DNA of 64,000 bases from UBA7803 sp963822255 (GCA_963822255.1 CAWGGV010000008.1:1725349-1789348), one strand, 5' to 3'; shown: positions 18,227 through 26,616, numbered from the stretch's first letter. Notes: a model not told the origin generated them from the letters alone. Numbers and translations: made by a program.

Positions 18227-19489
18227 TTAGGATACCTGCTTGAGATGACGGCCCATGACCTTGGCCACGGACTCTTCGATGATGGACAGACCGCGGTCGA
18301 GATCGGCGTCGTCGATGGTGAGCGCACAGAACAGCTTCACCACCTCGTCGTCGGGCCCGGCAGTCTCGATGATGAGCCCTCGTTCCAGGGCGTTGGCGGT
18401 CACCTGGGAGGCCACCTCGCCGCTCGGCATGGCCACCCCCTGCATGAGCCCGCGCCCGCAAACCTCCAGCTTGTAGCGACGAGCGAGCTTGCCGAGACGC
18501 TCACTCACCACCGCAGCCTTGGCCCGCACGGCCTTCTCGAAGGTGTCGTCCTTCCAGAAGTGTTCAAACGCCGCCACGGCCGTGACGAATGCGTGGTTGT
18601 TGCCGCGGAAGGTGCCGTTGTGCTCACCGGGCTGCCACTGATCGAGCTCCGGCCGGATGAGCGTCACTGCCAGCGGCAGACCCATGCCGGACAGGGACTT
18701 GGACAGGGTGATGATGTCCGGCTGGATGCCGGACGGCTCGAAGCTGAAGAACGTGCCCGTGCGTCCGCAGCCGGCCTGGATGTCGTCGACAATCAGCAGA
18801 ATGCCGCGCTTACTGCAGATGCCTTCCAGGCGCTTGAGCCATTTCTCGCTGGCGGAGTTCAGCCCGCCCTCCCCCTGCACGGCCTCGACGATGACGGCGG
18901 CCGGCATTTCCAGGCCGCTGCTGGCATCGTCGAGCAGCTTCTCGAAATAGTCGAGGGTGTCCATGGCATCGCCCAGGTAGCCGGCATAAGGCAGGCGGAA
19001 GGTGCCCGGCAGGCTTATCCCGGCGGCGCCGCGGTGATGCTCGTTGCCCGAGACGGCGAGCGCGCCCAGCGACACCCCGTGAAAGCCGTTGGTGAAGCTG
19101 ACGATGGTTTCGCGGCCGGTCACTTTGCGGGCGATCTTCAGCGCTGCTTCCACGGCGTTGGTGCCCGTTGGCCCAGGAAACTGAACCCGGTAGGACAACC
19201 CCCGGGGCTTCAGGATGTACCGGTCCAGCGCCTCCAGAAACTCGGCTTTGGCTTCCGTGTGCAGATCCAGCGAGTGCGTGATGCCATCGACCGAGATGTA
19301 GTCCAGCAGCTTCTGCTTGAGGTAAGGGTGATTGTGGCCGTAGTTCAGCGACCCGGCTCCGCACAGGAAGTCGAGGTAGGCCTTGCCTTCCTGGTCATAG
19401 ATGTAGGAGCCCTTCCCTTTGGTGAACACCTTGGGAATGGATCGGGCATAGCTCTGAACGGATGACTCCATTCTGTCGAATATGCTCAT
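18227..19489 (-). CDS. ectB: diaminobutyrate-2-oxoglutarate aminotransferase
   Basis: This PLP class III aminotransferase converts aspartate semialdehyde to L-2,4-diaminobutyrate, the first committed step to ectoine. It has 420 residues. YDQEGKAYLDFLCGAGSLNYGHNHP near the start, IVDDIQAGCGRTG and the PLP-lysine segment ITLSKSLSGMGLP are clear. It is the second gene of the ectABC-ask operon, 75 bases after ectA. Confidence 0.97.
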   Translation of the reverse strand: MSIFDRMESSVQSYARSIPKVFTKGKGSYIYDQEGKAYLDFLCGAGSLNYGHNHPYLKQKLLDYISVDGITHSLDLHTEAKAEFLEALDRYILKPRGLSYRVQFPGPTGTNAVEAALKIARKVTGRETIVSFTNGFHGVSLGALAVSGNEHHRGAAGISLPGTFRLPYAGYLGDAMDTLDYFEKLLDDASSGLEMPAAVIVEAVQGEGGLNSASEKWLKRLEGICSKRGILLIVDDIQAGCGRTGTFFSFEPSGIQPDIITLSKSLSGMGLPLAVTLIRPELDQWQPGEHNGTFRGNNHAFVTAVAAFEHFWKDDTFEKAVRAKAAVVSERLGKLARRYKLEVCGRGLMQGVAMPSGEVASQVTANALERGLIIETAGPDDEVVKLFCALTIDDADLDRGLSIIEESVAKVMGRHLKQVS

Positions 19490-19564
19490 GTGTGGTTCTC
19501 TCTCTTCACTCTCGATGATGACGATGATGATCTTGTCGATCGACCTGTCGTGGCTCCGGCCTGG

Positions 19565-20095
19565 TCATTGGCTCCGGCCGGCGCCGAACGGCCCGATGCG
19601 CAACAGCACCTCGTCGCCGTGGGCGTCCGCGAAGTGGCGCTCGCGGGAGAACAGCAGCGATTGGATGGTGGGTGCGTCCCGGGCCACTGCGAACTTTTCG
19701 AACGCCTTCCAGGAGGCGGCGTTACCCGGCTCGATGGTCGTCTCCATGAAGCGCACCCCGCGGCAGACATCCCGGTCGACGATTTCCTGCATCATCCGGG
19801 TGGCCAGGCTCCGCCCCCTCGCCCGCTCGTGGACCGCCACCTGCCAGATGAACAGCACGGTCGGATCCTCCGGCTTCAGATAGCCGGTGATCGAACCGAC
19901 CACCTGGCCGTCGAGCTCCGCCACCACAGCGGTTCGAGCGAAATGAGTGACCTGCAACAGGTTGCAGTAACGGGAGTTCTGGTCCAAAGGCGGACATGCC
20001 GCAATGAGGTCGTGAAGGGCGGGGCCGTCGTCTGCCGTAGGTATCCGCAGGGTGACGTCCGCTCGAGTGTTCGAGGCCGTCTTGACTTGATTCAT
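19565..20095 (-). CDS. ectA: diaminobutyrate acetyltransferase
   Basis: This GNAT enzyme acetylates diaminobutyrate at the gamma amino group. The 176 residues contain PPLDQNSRYCNLLQVTHF, the acetyl-CoA loop VHERARGRSLATRMM and the FMETTIEPGNAASWKAFEKFA region diagnostic of EctA. It heads the ectABC-ask operon and faces ectR across a 73-base spacer containing a promoter and palindrome. Confidence 0.96.
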   Translation of the reverse strand: MNQVKTASNTRADVTLRIPTADDGPALHDLIAACPPLDQNSRYCNLLQVTHFARTAVVAELDGQVVGSITGYLKPEDPTVLFIWQVAVHERARGRSLATRMMQEIVDRDVCRGVRFMETTIEPGNAASWKAFEKFAVARDAPTIQSLLFSRERHFADAHGDEVLLRIGPFGAGRSQ

Positions 20096-20120
20096 GATGG
20101 GTTACTGCTATTAGGGTTGT

Positions 20121-20150
20121 ATATTTTAGAGATCTAAAGAAAAATATCAA
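20121..20150 (-). promoter_or_regulatory. ectA promoter with putative EctR operator
   Basis: Reading toward ectA, a -35 TTGATA (20150-20145) and a -10 TAAAAT (20128-20123) are 16 bases apart. Between and over them lies the inverted repeat TTTAGA-GA-TCTAAA (20125-20138), nested in outer ATATTTT/AAAATAT arms (20121-20147). EctR1 of methylotrophs is known to repress ectA from a comparable AT-rich palindrome at its promoter. The element also precedes ectR itself, so autoregulation is plausible. Assignment rests on pattern and position. Confidence 0.7.
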
Positions 20151-20168
20151 ACCGGATCTGCGCAGCAC

Positions 20169-20816
20169 ATGACCCCGATGAACGACCTTTATCGTCCGAA
20201 AGAATCAAGCAAGACTCTGGCCAGAACATCCGCCCGTGCCGCCCGGCTTTCCCCGCAAACGGGCGGGAACGCGGAGGGCAAGGCTTCCGGTACACTGGCG
20301 GCGACCGCCCTGAGGCGCAACGACAGAAGCCGATCCTTGGCCGCCAAAGAAGACGTCCTCATCGCCATCCGCCGCATCATCCGGGCGACCGACATCCATT
20401 CCCGCCGCCTGACCAAAACCGTGGGTCTGACGGCGCCGCAGCTTCTCGTGCTGCAGGCGATCCGCGCCCTCGGGGCGGTGGCCATCTCCCGGTTGTCCAG
20501 CGAGGTGAGCCTGAGCCAGGCCACCGTGACCACCATCATCGACCGCCTGGAACGGCGCGGCTACGTGGCGCGGCGGCGCAGCGAGCAGGACAAACGCGTG
20601 GTGCACGCGCTGCTTACGCCCGCGGGCGAGGACGTGGTGGAGAACGCCCCTACGCCGCTGCAGGAGGCGTTCAGCATGCGCTTCGAGCAGCTCAAGGATT
20701 GGGAGCAGTCACAGATTCTGTCCGCCCTGCAGCGGGTTGCCGCGATGATGGACGCCGAGGACATCGACGCCTCGCCGTTCCTCGAGCTGGGCGACCTGAC
20801 CCGCTACGACGACTGA
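20169..20816 (+). CDS. ectR: MarR-family regulator of ectoine synthesis, EctR-like
   Basis: A 215-residue protein has a roughly 60-residue basic N-terminal extension and then a MarR winged helix: TAPQLLVLQAIRALGAVAIS, SLSQATVTTIIDRLERRGY and the wing RRRSEQDKRVVHALLTPAG. EctR-type regulators hold down ectABC expression at low salinity. The gene is divergent from ectA and shares its 73-base control region. The C-terminal helix carries FLELGDLTRYDD. The start ATG at 20169 could be replaced by the ATG six bases on. Confidence 0.88.
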   Translation: MTPMNDLYRPKESSKTLARTSARAARLSPQTGGNAEGKASGTLAATALRRNDRSRSLAAKEDVLIAIRRIIRATDIHSRRLTKTVGLTAPQLLVLQAIRALGAVAISRLSSEVSLSQATVTTIIDRLERRGYVARRRSEQDKRVVHALLTPAGEDVVENAPTPLQEAFSMRFEQLKDWEQSQILSALQRVAAMMDAEDIDASPFLELGDLTRYDD

Positions 20817-20834
20817 CACCACACTCGTACCCCT

Positions 20835-20888
20835 GGGAGCGGCGCGCGGGCGACTCCCTCAGCTGTCGCGGCCGGAGGCCGCTCCCAC
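20835..20888. repeat. REP-type inverted repeat overlapping a gene end
   Basis: GGGAGCGGC (20835-20843) faces GCCGCTCCC (20878-20886), with an inner GCGGCCGGAGGCC segment, in the same family as the repeats at 13.9 and 16.2 kb. It lies between convergent ectR and the NIPSNAP-like gene and supplies the last ten or so codons of the latter. Confidence 0.75.
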
Positions 20889-21494
20889 ACCCGACGTGGC
20901 CAGCCGTGTGGCATAGGCGACGGTTCCGGTCGTGAGCTGGTGGCGGCGGCGGAAGTTGTCGCGGGCCTCCGGAGCCGGCGCGCGGGAAGTCTCCCAGGAC
21001 GCGAAGCCGTCGTACCAGGTCACCAGGAGCATGCGCACCGGGCCTTCCAAGGCCTCCCTCGGCCGGAACAGCCCCTGCGGTTTCGCGGCGTAGCGATCGC
21101 TATCCTCGAAGGTCTCCCAGGCCTCCCGGGAGAGGGCCACAACCTCGTCGCAGTCGGCGGCGTCCATGTCGAAGAACCTGAAGACGTAGAGCCCTTCTGC
21201 GGGCAACGCGGCAATGCGCTCGGGCCGCGCGGTGCTCCAGAACGACAGAGCATCGACCAACTCGGCGTCCTCCGGCAGCGCTGCGCGGACATCCGCCGGA
21301 AGCCGCTCGCCGGGCGCAGCAGCCATCACCAGCAGCTCGTTGGACGCCACCCCGAACAGGCCCTGCCAGATCCCCCAGCAGCGAACGCCCGCCTCCTCCC
21401 AGCGCGGCAGGGTATGGCCCCGAAGAGCCTCGTGCAGGCCGCGGGCGTCCCGGGCTCGCGCACGCAGACGGAAGTAGTCGTAGCTGTCAGCCAT
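20859..21494 (-). CDS. NIPSNAP-like protein
   Basis: A 211-residue protein resembles the NIPSNAP-type ferredoxin-like fold: YDYFRLRARARDARGLHEAL at the start and a second half-repeat YVFRFFDMDAADCDEVVALSREAWETF. Such proteins often sit in catabolic operons but lack a settled activity. The end (GVGAASGRDS) is encoded by a REP repeat, so the C-terminus is probably an accidental extension. The start overlaps the preceding reductase gene by 8 bases, indicating one transcript. Confidence 0.65.
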   Translation of the reverse strand: MADSYDYFRLRARARDARGLHEALRGHTLPRWEEAGVRCWGIWQGLFGVASNELLVMAAAPGERLPADVRAALPEDAELVDALSFWSTARPERIAALPAEGLYVFRFFDMDAADCDEVVALSREAWETFEDSDRYAAKPQGLFRPREALEGPVRMLLVTWYDGFASWETSRAPAPEARDNFRRRHQLTTGTVAYATRLATSGVGAASGRDS

Positions 21495-22476
21495 CGTCCT
21501 GCTGCCTCGCTCGTTCGATCATGGCCATCACCTCGTTGCAGCCGAAGGCGCCGACGCCGAGCCCCTCGTTCACCATCCGCCGGGCCAGGGTCTGACAGAC
21601 TTCGTTGGCCGGCGTCGGAACCCCGTGCAGGCGGCCGAGCAGGACGATCTCGCCGTTCAGGTAATCGGTCTCTATGTTGCCGGTGCCACGCACCACGCTC
21701 TGCCAGGAAGAGCCGCCGCCTCTGGGATGCCCCGGTACCTCGGCCATCCGGTAAACGCCCTCGTGGCGGGCTTGCACCTGTTCCACGCTGGCGCAGTCGA
21801 TGCCGGCAGCGGCGAAGCAGGCCAGCGCCTCGTGTTTGAGCATGCGGGCGATCTCTCTGGCCTCCGGCGGGAAGTCGGTGGCCGCCTGCAGCGCGTTGTT
21901 CAGGTTCATGAGGAGCTTCGCGTACTTCAGCCGCATCACCTGCGGATCCGGCTCGGCGCTGAATCCCGCCTGCCGCAGGGCACCCGTGAGCGCCCGGCAG
22001 GTGTCGTCCACACCACCCGGGTAGCGCCCGGTATCGAGAATGCCGCCGTGTCCGCTGGCGTGGGTCACCACCACCCCGGGCTCCAGGTGCAGGGCAGGAA
22101 GGTGCACCAGCATGGCGTACACCCGCCGAAACCGGCGCAGTGCCATCCGCTCGTTGGCGACGCCGTTCTGGGCGCAGACGATGGGCACGTCGCCGGGGCC
22201 TTGCGCCAGCAGATCCTCCAGCGCCGGCAGCGTGTGCTGGGATTTCATGGCCAACACCACCACGTCTTCGTCGCGAAAGGTGAGCTCGCTCGGATGGCTC
22301 GCCACCGGAATCTTCAGGCGGAACTCCCCGTCCGGCGCCGCCAGGGTCAGGCCCCTGGTCTTCAGCACGTCGCCGTGCTCGCCCCGGGCAATCAGCACCA
22401 CCTCGAAACCCTGCTGAAACAACCGAGCGCCGATGGTGCCGCCGATGCCGCCCGCACCGTAAATGACGATTCGCAT
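21487..22476 (-). CDS. ketopantoate reductase-family oxidoreductase (ApbA/PanE)
   Basis: This NADPH-dependent 2-hydroxyacid-forming reductase of the ApbA/PanE family has 329 residues. The Rossmann GAGGIGGTIGARL is at residues 7-19, with AMKSQHTLPALEDL, CAQNGVANE and the catalytic-lysine region MRLKYAKLLMNLNNAL. Many family members act on other 2-oxoacids, so panE itself is not claimed. It leads a two-gene operon with the NIPSNAP-like gene and is divergent from the PhyH-like gene. Confidence 0.87.
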   Translation of the reverse strand: MRIVIYGAGGIGGTIGARLFQQGFEVVLIARGEHGDVLKTRGLTLAAPDGEFRLKIPVASHPSELTFRDEDVVVLAMKSQHTLPALEDLLAQGPGDVPIVCAQNGVANERMALRRFRRVYAMLVHLPALHLEPGVVVTHASGHGGILDTGRYPGGVDDTCRALTGALRQAGFSAEPDPQVMRLKYAKLLMNLNNALQAATDFPPEAREIARMLKHEALACFAAAGIDCASVEQVQARHEGVYRMAEVPGHPRGGGSSWQSVVRGTGNIETDYLNGEIVLLGRLHGVPTPANEVCQTLARRMVNEGLGVGAFGCNEVMAMIERARQQDDG

Positions 22477-22546
22477 TGCCGTACTTCCCCGCGCTGGTGG
22501 AGTTGCGCTAACGTCGAAGGTTACGAAGGGTTGGGAGTCGTGTGCA

Positions 22547-23395
22547 ATGCTGACCAGGGTCGGAGGGTATCTGACATTGCATGAAGGCGACGCAGCGCCG
22601 GCCGCGCAGCAGCTCGAGCGCGACGGCTGTGTGGTGCTCAGAGGGGCGCTCGAACCCGCCGAGATCGCGACGCTGCGCGCCGAGCTCGAAGACGTCTACC
22701 GGACGTTTCCTCCGGACGCACGGTCGTCCCGGCGCAGCGCCGAGGAAGACGACGACTTCCGCTACGAGGCCCTGAATCGCAGCGCCGCCGCCCAGCGCGC
22801 CGTGGCTCACCCAGCCATCCTCGCCGCCATCGAGCCGCTGCTGGGCGAGGACTGCCACGTCATTGCCAACACCTGCTGGCGCAATCCGCCCGCCGCCCCG
22901 CGCAGCCACGGCGGCGGCTTCTGGCACATCGACGCGGGCCCCCACGTGCCGCGGCCGGCCGGCGTGCCGTGGGACGAGCGCATTCCCTACCCGGTGTTCG
23001 CCGTCGGCGCGCACATCTATCTCCAGGCGTGTCCCCTGGCCAGCGGCCCCACCGGGGTGATTCCCGGCTCGCACCGTTCCGGGCAGGCACCGCCGCAGGA
23101 ACGCCTCACCGACGTGCTGCTGACCTGGGAGGGGCGGGGCGCCGTCGCTCTGACTGCCGAGGCCGGAGACGTCGCGCTGTTCGTCTCCGACGTCTGGCAC
23201 CGACGTCTGCCCACCGGGACGGGCGACACCGGCCGGTTCTTCCTGCAGGCCCATTACGGGCGGCGCGACATCGCCCAGAGGATCAAACCCACGTCGCAGG
23301 TCAACCACCTGACCGAAGCGGCCCGCTCGCGCGTCGGCTCCGAGCGCGAGCGCCGATTGCTCGGTCTTCACGAGAACCGGTTCTACGACGGGTGA
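22547..23395 (+). CDS. phytanoyl-CoA dioxygenase (PhyH)-family oxygenase
   Basis: This Fe(II)/2-oxoglutarate oxygenase has 282 residues from ATG 22547. The iron facial triad is in GGGFWHIDAGP (His and Asp) and the distal VSDVWHRRLP; the later RFFLQAHYGRRDI may bind 2-oxoglutarate. It opens with an ERDGCVVLRGAL strand. Although near the ectoine locus, it lacks the EctD-type signature and shows a different active-site surround, so ectoine hydroxylation is not assigned. The substrate is unknown. Confidence 0.85.
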   Translation: MLTRVGGYLTLHEGDAAPAAQQLERDGCVVLRGALEPAEIATLRAELEDVYRTFPPDARSSRRSAEEDDDFRYEALNRSAAAQRAVAHPAILAAIEPLLGEDCHVIANTCWRNPPAAPRSHGGGFWHIDAGPHVPRPAGVPWDERIPYPVFAVGAHIYLQACPLASGPTGVIPGSHRSGQAPPQERLTDVLLTWEGRGAVALTAEAGDVALFVSDVWHRRLPTGTGDTGRFFLQAHYGRRDIAQRIKPTSQVNHLTEAARSRVGSERERRLLGLHENRFYDG

Positions 23396-23489
23396 CCGGG
23401 TTTACGACGGGCGAATCGTGAGACGTGTCTCACATCTGCAGTGAACCGATTGGGATAGGGTCGTTGGTTTCGGCAGACAAGGCGTCCGA

Positions 23490-23933
23490 ATGCCCCTCGG
23501 ATATCACATCGGCACGGACGAAGGGCTCGTCACCGTCCAGGGAAACGGCGAAGTCGACCTCGCCGAGCTCGTCGAGCTCGGCCGGACGCTGCTGGCCGAC
23601 GGCGACTTCGACCCGACGCTTCCGCAGCTTCTGGACTTCCGCGGCCTGCGGCCGGTGGCTACGGGCGACCACACGAATCTGCAGGCATTCGTGCACGGAC
23701 CCTACCGCGACGGCGTCATGGCCAAGATAGCGGTGGTGATCGACGAGCACCTGGAGGTCCGCCACGCGGCGGACATCTTCCTGCTGACCTGCGCCGTTCA
23801 CGATGCGGAGCTGTTCTCCAGCTACGATCAGGCGGTGAAATGGCTCATGCGCCAGGCGTTCGCCCTCGCGCCACAGCTGCTAACCCAGCAGGAATATGCC
23901 CGCCGTGATGACGCTCACGGCGCTCCAGAATAA
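23490..23933 (+). CDS. STAS/SpoIIAA-like-fold hypothetical protein
   Basis: A 147-residue soluble protein alternates strands and helices (VTVQGNGEVDLAELVELGRTLL, LPQLLDFRGLRPV, AKIAVVIDEHLEVRHAADIFL, ELFSSYDQAVKWL), resembling STAS/SpoIIAA-like small proteins that report on stress or metabolism. No catalytic motif is evident. The start ATG is at 23490; the frame ends inside a convergent small gene. A second protein of similar fold lies at 25842. Confidence 0.65.
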   Translation: MPLGYHIGTDEGLVTVQGNGEVDLAELVELGRTLLADGDFDPTLPQLLDFRGLRPVATGDHTNLQAFVHGPYRDGVMAKIAVVIDEHLEVRHAADIFLLTCAVHDAELFSSYDQAVKWLMRQAFALAPQLLTQQEYARRDDAHGAPE

Positions 23934-24020
23934 GTACGGGCTCAGGTAGGCGATCACCCGGGCGGCGTTATCGCTGGCGCGGCTGTGGTACAGCGCCGGG
24001 TTGTCGTCGTGTCCGTTCAT
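23880..24020 (-). CDS. 46-residue single-span membrane protein
   Basis: A short minus-strand frame from ATG 24020 to TAG 23880 encodes MNGHDDNPALYHSRASDNAA followed by a hydrophobic helix (about residues 22-45, rich in Ile, Leu, Phe, Trp). A GGGAGA ribosome site lies six bases before the ATG. The last 54 bases overlap the end of the convergent STAS-like gene. The good ribosome site and clear transmembrane helix argue that it is real. Function unknown. Confidence 0.5.
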   Translation of the reverse strand: MNGHDDNPALYHSRASDNAARVIAYLSPYLFWSAVSVITAGIFLLG

Positions 24021-24387
24021 GGACGTCTCCCTCATGCGGACCCTTGGCAACTGCCTCGAGAGGCCGGCGTGCCGGGACTCTGGAGGCTCCTGGAGACTCC
24101 GCCGGCGCCGCCGGCCAAGTCCCTGGTTCGGGGACGTCCCGTACCCCCTTCGTTCTGCGGATCTTTCGTTGGGCCCGGCTGCTGCCGGGCGCGGCGCTGG
24201 GCGGCCGCTGCCGATCCGCTTTCTGTGAACTCCGTCACAGTCGCCCTCTTTTTACCCCCAACGGTGAGTGCGGGCAAACGGCGCCAGGCCAACAGGATGT
24301 AACGGCTTTGTGTCGTCGCACGGGTGTGCCGGTTCGCTGTCACAGTCGTATCGCTGCTACCTCTCCCACCATCGACAGGAGCGCTTC
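24021..24387. other. intergenic region between the 46-residue ORF and pirin
   Basis: About 370 bases without a supported gene. The only clear signal is a CRP-type palindrome at 24222-24239. GC-rich inverted segments near 24080-24130 are not convincing terminators. Confidence 0.5.
24222..24239. promoter_or_regulatory. CRP/Vfr-type binding site
   Basis: CTGTGA-ACTCCG-TCACAG is a perfect six-base inverted repeat with a six-base spacer, matching the CRP consensus TGTGA-N6-TCACA. It lies about 150 bases upstream of the pirin start and about 200 bases upstream of the divergent 46-residue gene, so either could be the target. Confidence 0.6.
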
Positions 24388-25239
24388 ATGACCCAGCGGG
24401 CCGTGCAACGAATCATCCGTGCCGTCGCCACCTCGGACGGGGCCGGCGTCAGCCTGAGGCGGAGCCTCGGCCAGACTCCCGACGCGCGCCTCGACCCATT
24501 TCTGCTGCTCGACGAATTCTCGACCGACGACCCTGCGGACTACACCGCAGGCTTTCCGGAGCATCCCCACCGGGGCTTCGAGACCGTCACGTACATGCTG
24601 GAGGGGCACATGCTCCACCAGGACCACCTGGGCAACCGCGGCGATCTCGTCAGCGGCGGCGCCCAGTGGATGACCGCCGGCCGCGGCATCGTCCACTCCG
24701 AGATGCCCCGTCAGGAGCGCGGGCGCATGCACGGCTTCCAGCTCTGGATCAACCTGCCGGCCCGCGAGAAGCTGAAGCCTGCCGCGTACCGGGACGTCGC
24801 GCCGGCACAGATTCCCACAGCCGAATCTGCGGACGGCGCACGGGTGCGGGTGCTGGCGGGTACGCTGGAGATCGGCGGCCGGCCGGTTGCGGGTCCGATC
24901 AGGGGGGTGACCACCGATCCGACGTTTGCCGATGTGTCGCTGTCCGGAAATGCAGAGTTCCATCACGTGCTGCCGGCGGACCACAACGGGTTCGTCTACG
25001 TCTTCGACGGGACGGTCACAGTCGGGGACACCGTCGCGCCGGTCTCGAGCCACGAGGCTGCGCTGCTCACCGCCGGCGACGCGTTGACCATCCGCGCGCA
25101 CCGCGGCCCGGCCCGGCTACTGCTGCTCGCGGCGCGTCCCCTCGGCGAGCCGGTGGTTCAGTATGGGCCGTTCGTCATGAATACCCGCGAGGAGATCGAG
25201 CAGGCCCTGGCCGACTATCGGGCGGGGCGCCTCGCCTGA
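24388..25239 (+). CDS. pirin family protein
   Basis: This double-cupin pirin (283 residues from ATG 24388, with CAGGAG upstream) has the N-terminal cupin metal site in FPEHPHRGFETVTYMLEG (two histidines), then GNRGDLVSGGAQWMTAGRGIVHSEM, which supplies the third histidine and the glutamate. Bacterial pirins include quercetinase-like dioxygenases and regulators of pyruvate metabolism; the role here is unknown. It stands alone, followed by an acidic lipoprotein. Confidence 0.92.
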   Translation: MTQRAVQRIIRAVATSDGAGVSLRRSLGQTPDARLDPFLLLDEFSTDDPADYTAGFPEHPHRGFETVTYMLEGHMLHQDHLGNRGDLVSGGAQWMTAGRGIVHSEMPRQERGRMHGFQLWINLPAREKLKPAAYRDVAPAQIPTAESADGARVRVLAGTLEIGGRPVAGPIRGVTTDPTFADVSLSGNAEFHHVLPADHNGFVYVFDGTVTVGDTVAPVSSHEAALLTAGDALTIRAHRGPARLLLLAARPLGEPVVQYGPFVMNTREEIEQALADYRAGRLA

Positions 25240-25439
25240 GGCGGATGGTGGAAGCGCCGGGACTCCACACCGGCGGCGGCCCCGCTCTGCTTCCCGACCA
25301 GGAGCCAGCACCTGCCAGGCTTGCAGCGCGTGTCTCCAGACAGAGACGGTTCGCGCCGCACAGCCGGCTCCGATGGCTGGTCCGAGACTATGGCACGGAG
25401 GTTGCTCAGCCAGTTCGGTCACTTGTTGAGGAATTGATC

Positions 25440-25793
25440 ATGCGCACCATAGCGTTGACCGGATTGCTGTCGTTGCTGACGTTCTTCACCACGGGCTGCG
25501 TGAGCGACAACGTGGAGCGGGAGGGCTTGCCCACCGGCGCCACCCTGCTCGACTCGGACGAGGCCTCCTGCGACGGCATCGTCGAGCTCGAGGGTAATTC
25601 CGACGTGGCGGTGGGCGAAGGCGAAAGCAAGACGTTCGCCATCGACGACGAGGACGACATGGATTGGCAGTGCGTGTCCGATTCGTCTGTGCAGAAAGGC
25701 GGTGACCTCGACTGCCCGGACGGCACCGACTACGTCCGCATCACCAGAAACGAAGACGAAGACGACTTCCGGATCGAGTGCTACGGAAGCTGA
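25440..25793 (+). CDS. acidic lipoprotein of unknown function
   Basis: A 117-residue protein has a signal segment and lipobox TTGC at about residues 17-20. The mature part is very acidic (DDEDDMDW, NEDEDDFRIE) with four further cysteines that could form two disulfides. No family was recognised. The ATG at 25440 follows a weak GAGGAATTG. The acidic composition fits an envelope protein of a salt-tolerant organism. Confidence 0.65.
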   Translation: MRTIALTGLLSLLTFFTTGCVSDNVEREGLPTGATLLDSDEASCDGIVELEGNSDVAVGEGESKTFAIDDEDDMDWQCVSDSSVQKGGDLDCPDGTDYVRITRNEDEDDFRIECYGS

Positions 25794-25841
25794 GCCTACG
25801 CGGTGCCAGCGCGGCGGCGAGGGCTGGTACGCGCTGAAGCG

Positions 25842-26204
25842 TCAGGCGAGCACCCAGTCCCAGGCCGCCTTTTGCTGATCGCGGCGGAACAGCCGCAGTT
25901 CGGCGCCGATCACCGGCCTGCTCAACCGCACGCACCACGCCTCCCAGGTTGGTGCACCGACCATGGCGACCTTTTCCATGCGGCCGCGGAAGCGGAAATC
26001 CATGACAGTGTTGGCCCACGCGGCGGATGCGGTCCAGCCGCGGAAGCCCTCGTCCATGAAGAACAGCGCGCGCACCCGGCCGAATTGTTGTGTCAGCTCG
26101 TCGAGGCGCGGCACCAGCGTCTGGACGTAATCGGCCCGGGTCAGTTTTCCGCTGGCGCGGATGCCGAGGACGTTGCCCCGGCTTTCCTCCATCAGCTCGA
26201 GCAT
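25842..26204 (-). CDS. SpoIIAA-like (STAS/SEC14-type) protein
   Basis: A 120-residue protein of the SpoIIAA-like family: an N-terminal strand-helix with NVLGIRASGKLTRADYVQTL, a middle RVRALFFMDEGFRGWTASAAW and a final FRRDQQKAAWDWVLA. Members are small cytoplasmic proteins with lipid- or partner-binding folds and no agreed role. The start at 26204 is backed by GGAGGTGG. It overlaps the upstream Cys-containing gene by 13 bases, so they form one operon divergent from a MerR regulator. Confidence 0.78.
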   Translation of the reverse strand: MLELMEESRGNVLGIRASGKLTRADYVQTLVPRLDELTQQFGRVRALFFMDEGFRGWTASAAWANTVMDFRFRGRMEKVAMVGAPTWEAWCVRLSRPVIGAELRLFRRDQQKAAWDWVLA

Positions 26205-26542
26205 CGCTTTCCACCTCCGGGCCGCGCCCCACCGCCGCCGGTGAGCACCGCCACGATCCGCTCCGCCGCATCCGCTGGTCCCGCGACCGTCACGATGACG
26301 GCATCCGGGGCCTCGCGGAGGTCGAATTCGAGAAGGCCGCAGCATGCCCGCTCACGGCGCACCAGCTCACGAACCCGGTCCGCTACCTCCGGCTCGTAGA
26401 CCAGCTCGACCCTATCCGCGCAGCGACGATGGCTGCGCAGGCCGGCGGCATTGATCTTCGCAATCCAGGCCAACCGGTCGCAAAGCTCCTCCGTGCTGAG
26501 CGAGCAGGTCCCCGCTCCTCTCATGTGGCACTCATTCGCCAT
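26192..26542 (-). CDS. Cys-containing small protein beside a MerR regulator
   Basis: A 116-residue protein begins MANECHMRGAGTCSLSTEEL, with the core LVRRERACCGLLEFDLREAP and a C-terminal glycine-rich tail ending KRCSS. The adjacent cysteine pair and further cysteines suggest metal or thiol chemistry. I have no named family for it. It is divergent from a MerR-type regulator and overlaps a SpoIIAA-like gene. The ATG at 26542 has GGAG eight bases upstream. Confidence 0.65.
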   Translation of the reverse strand: MANECHMRGAGTCSLSTEELCDRLAWIAKINAAGLRSHRRCADRVELVYEPEVADRVRELVRRERACCGLLEFDLREAPDAVIVTVAGPADAAERIVAVLTGGGGARPGGGKRCSS

Positions 26543-26616
26543 GACATCGCTCCGCTTACACTGGACGAGCATCCACTTATACTTCTTAGAGCTGCTTCAA
26601 GTTCAAGGGCGGATTC

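Noticed and set aside
22547..23395. Ectoine hydroxylase (EctD)
   Set aside because: Same superfamily, but the residues around the iron site differ and the gene is outside the ectoine operon.
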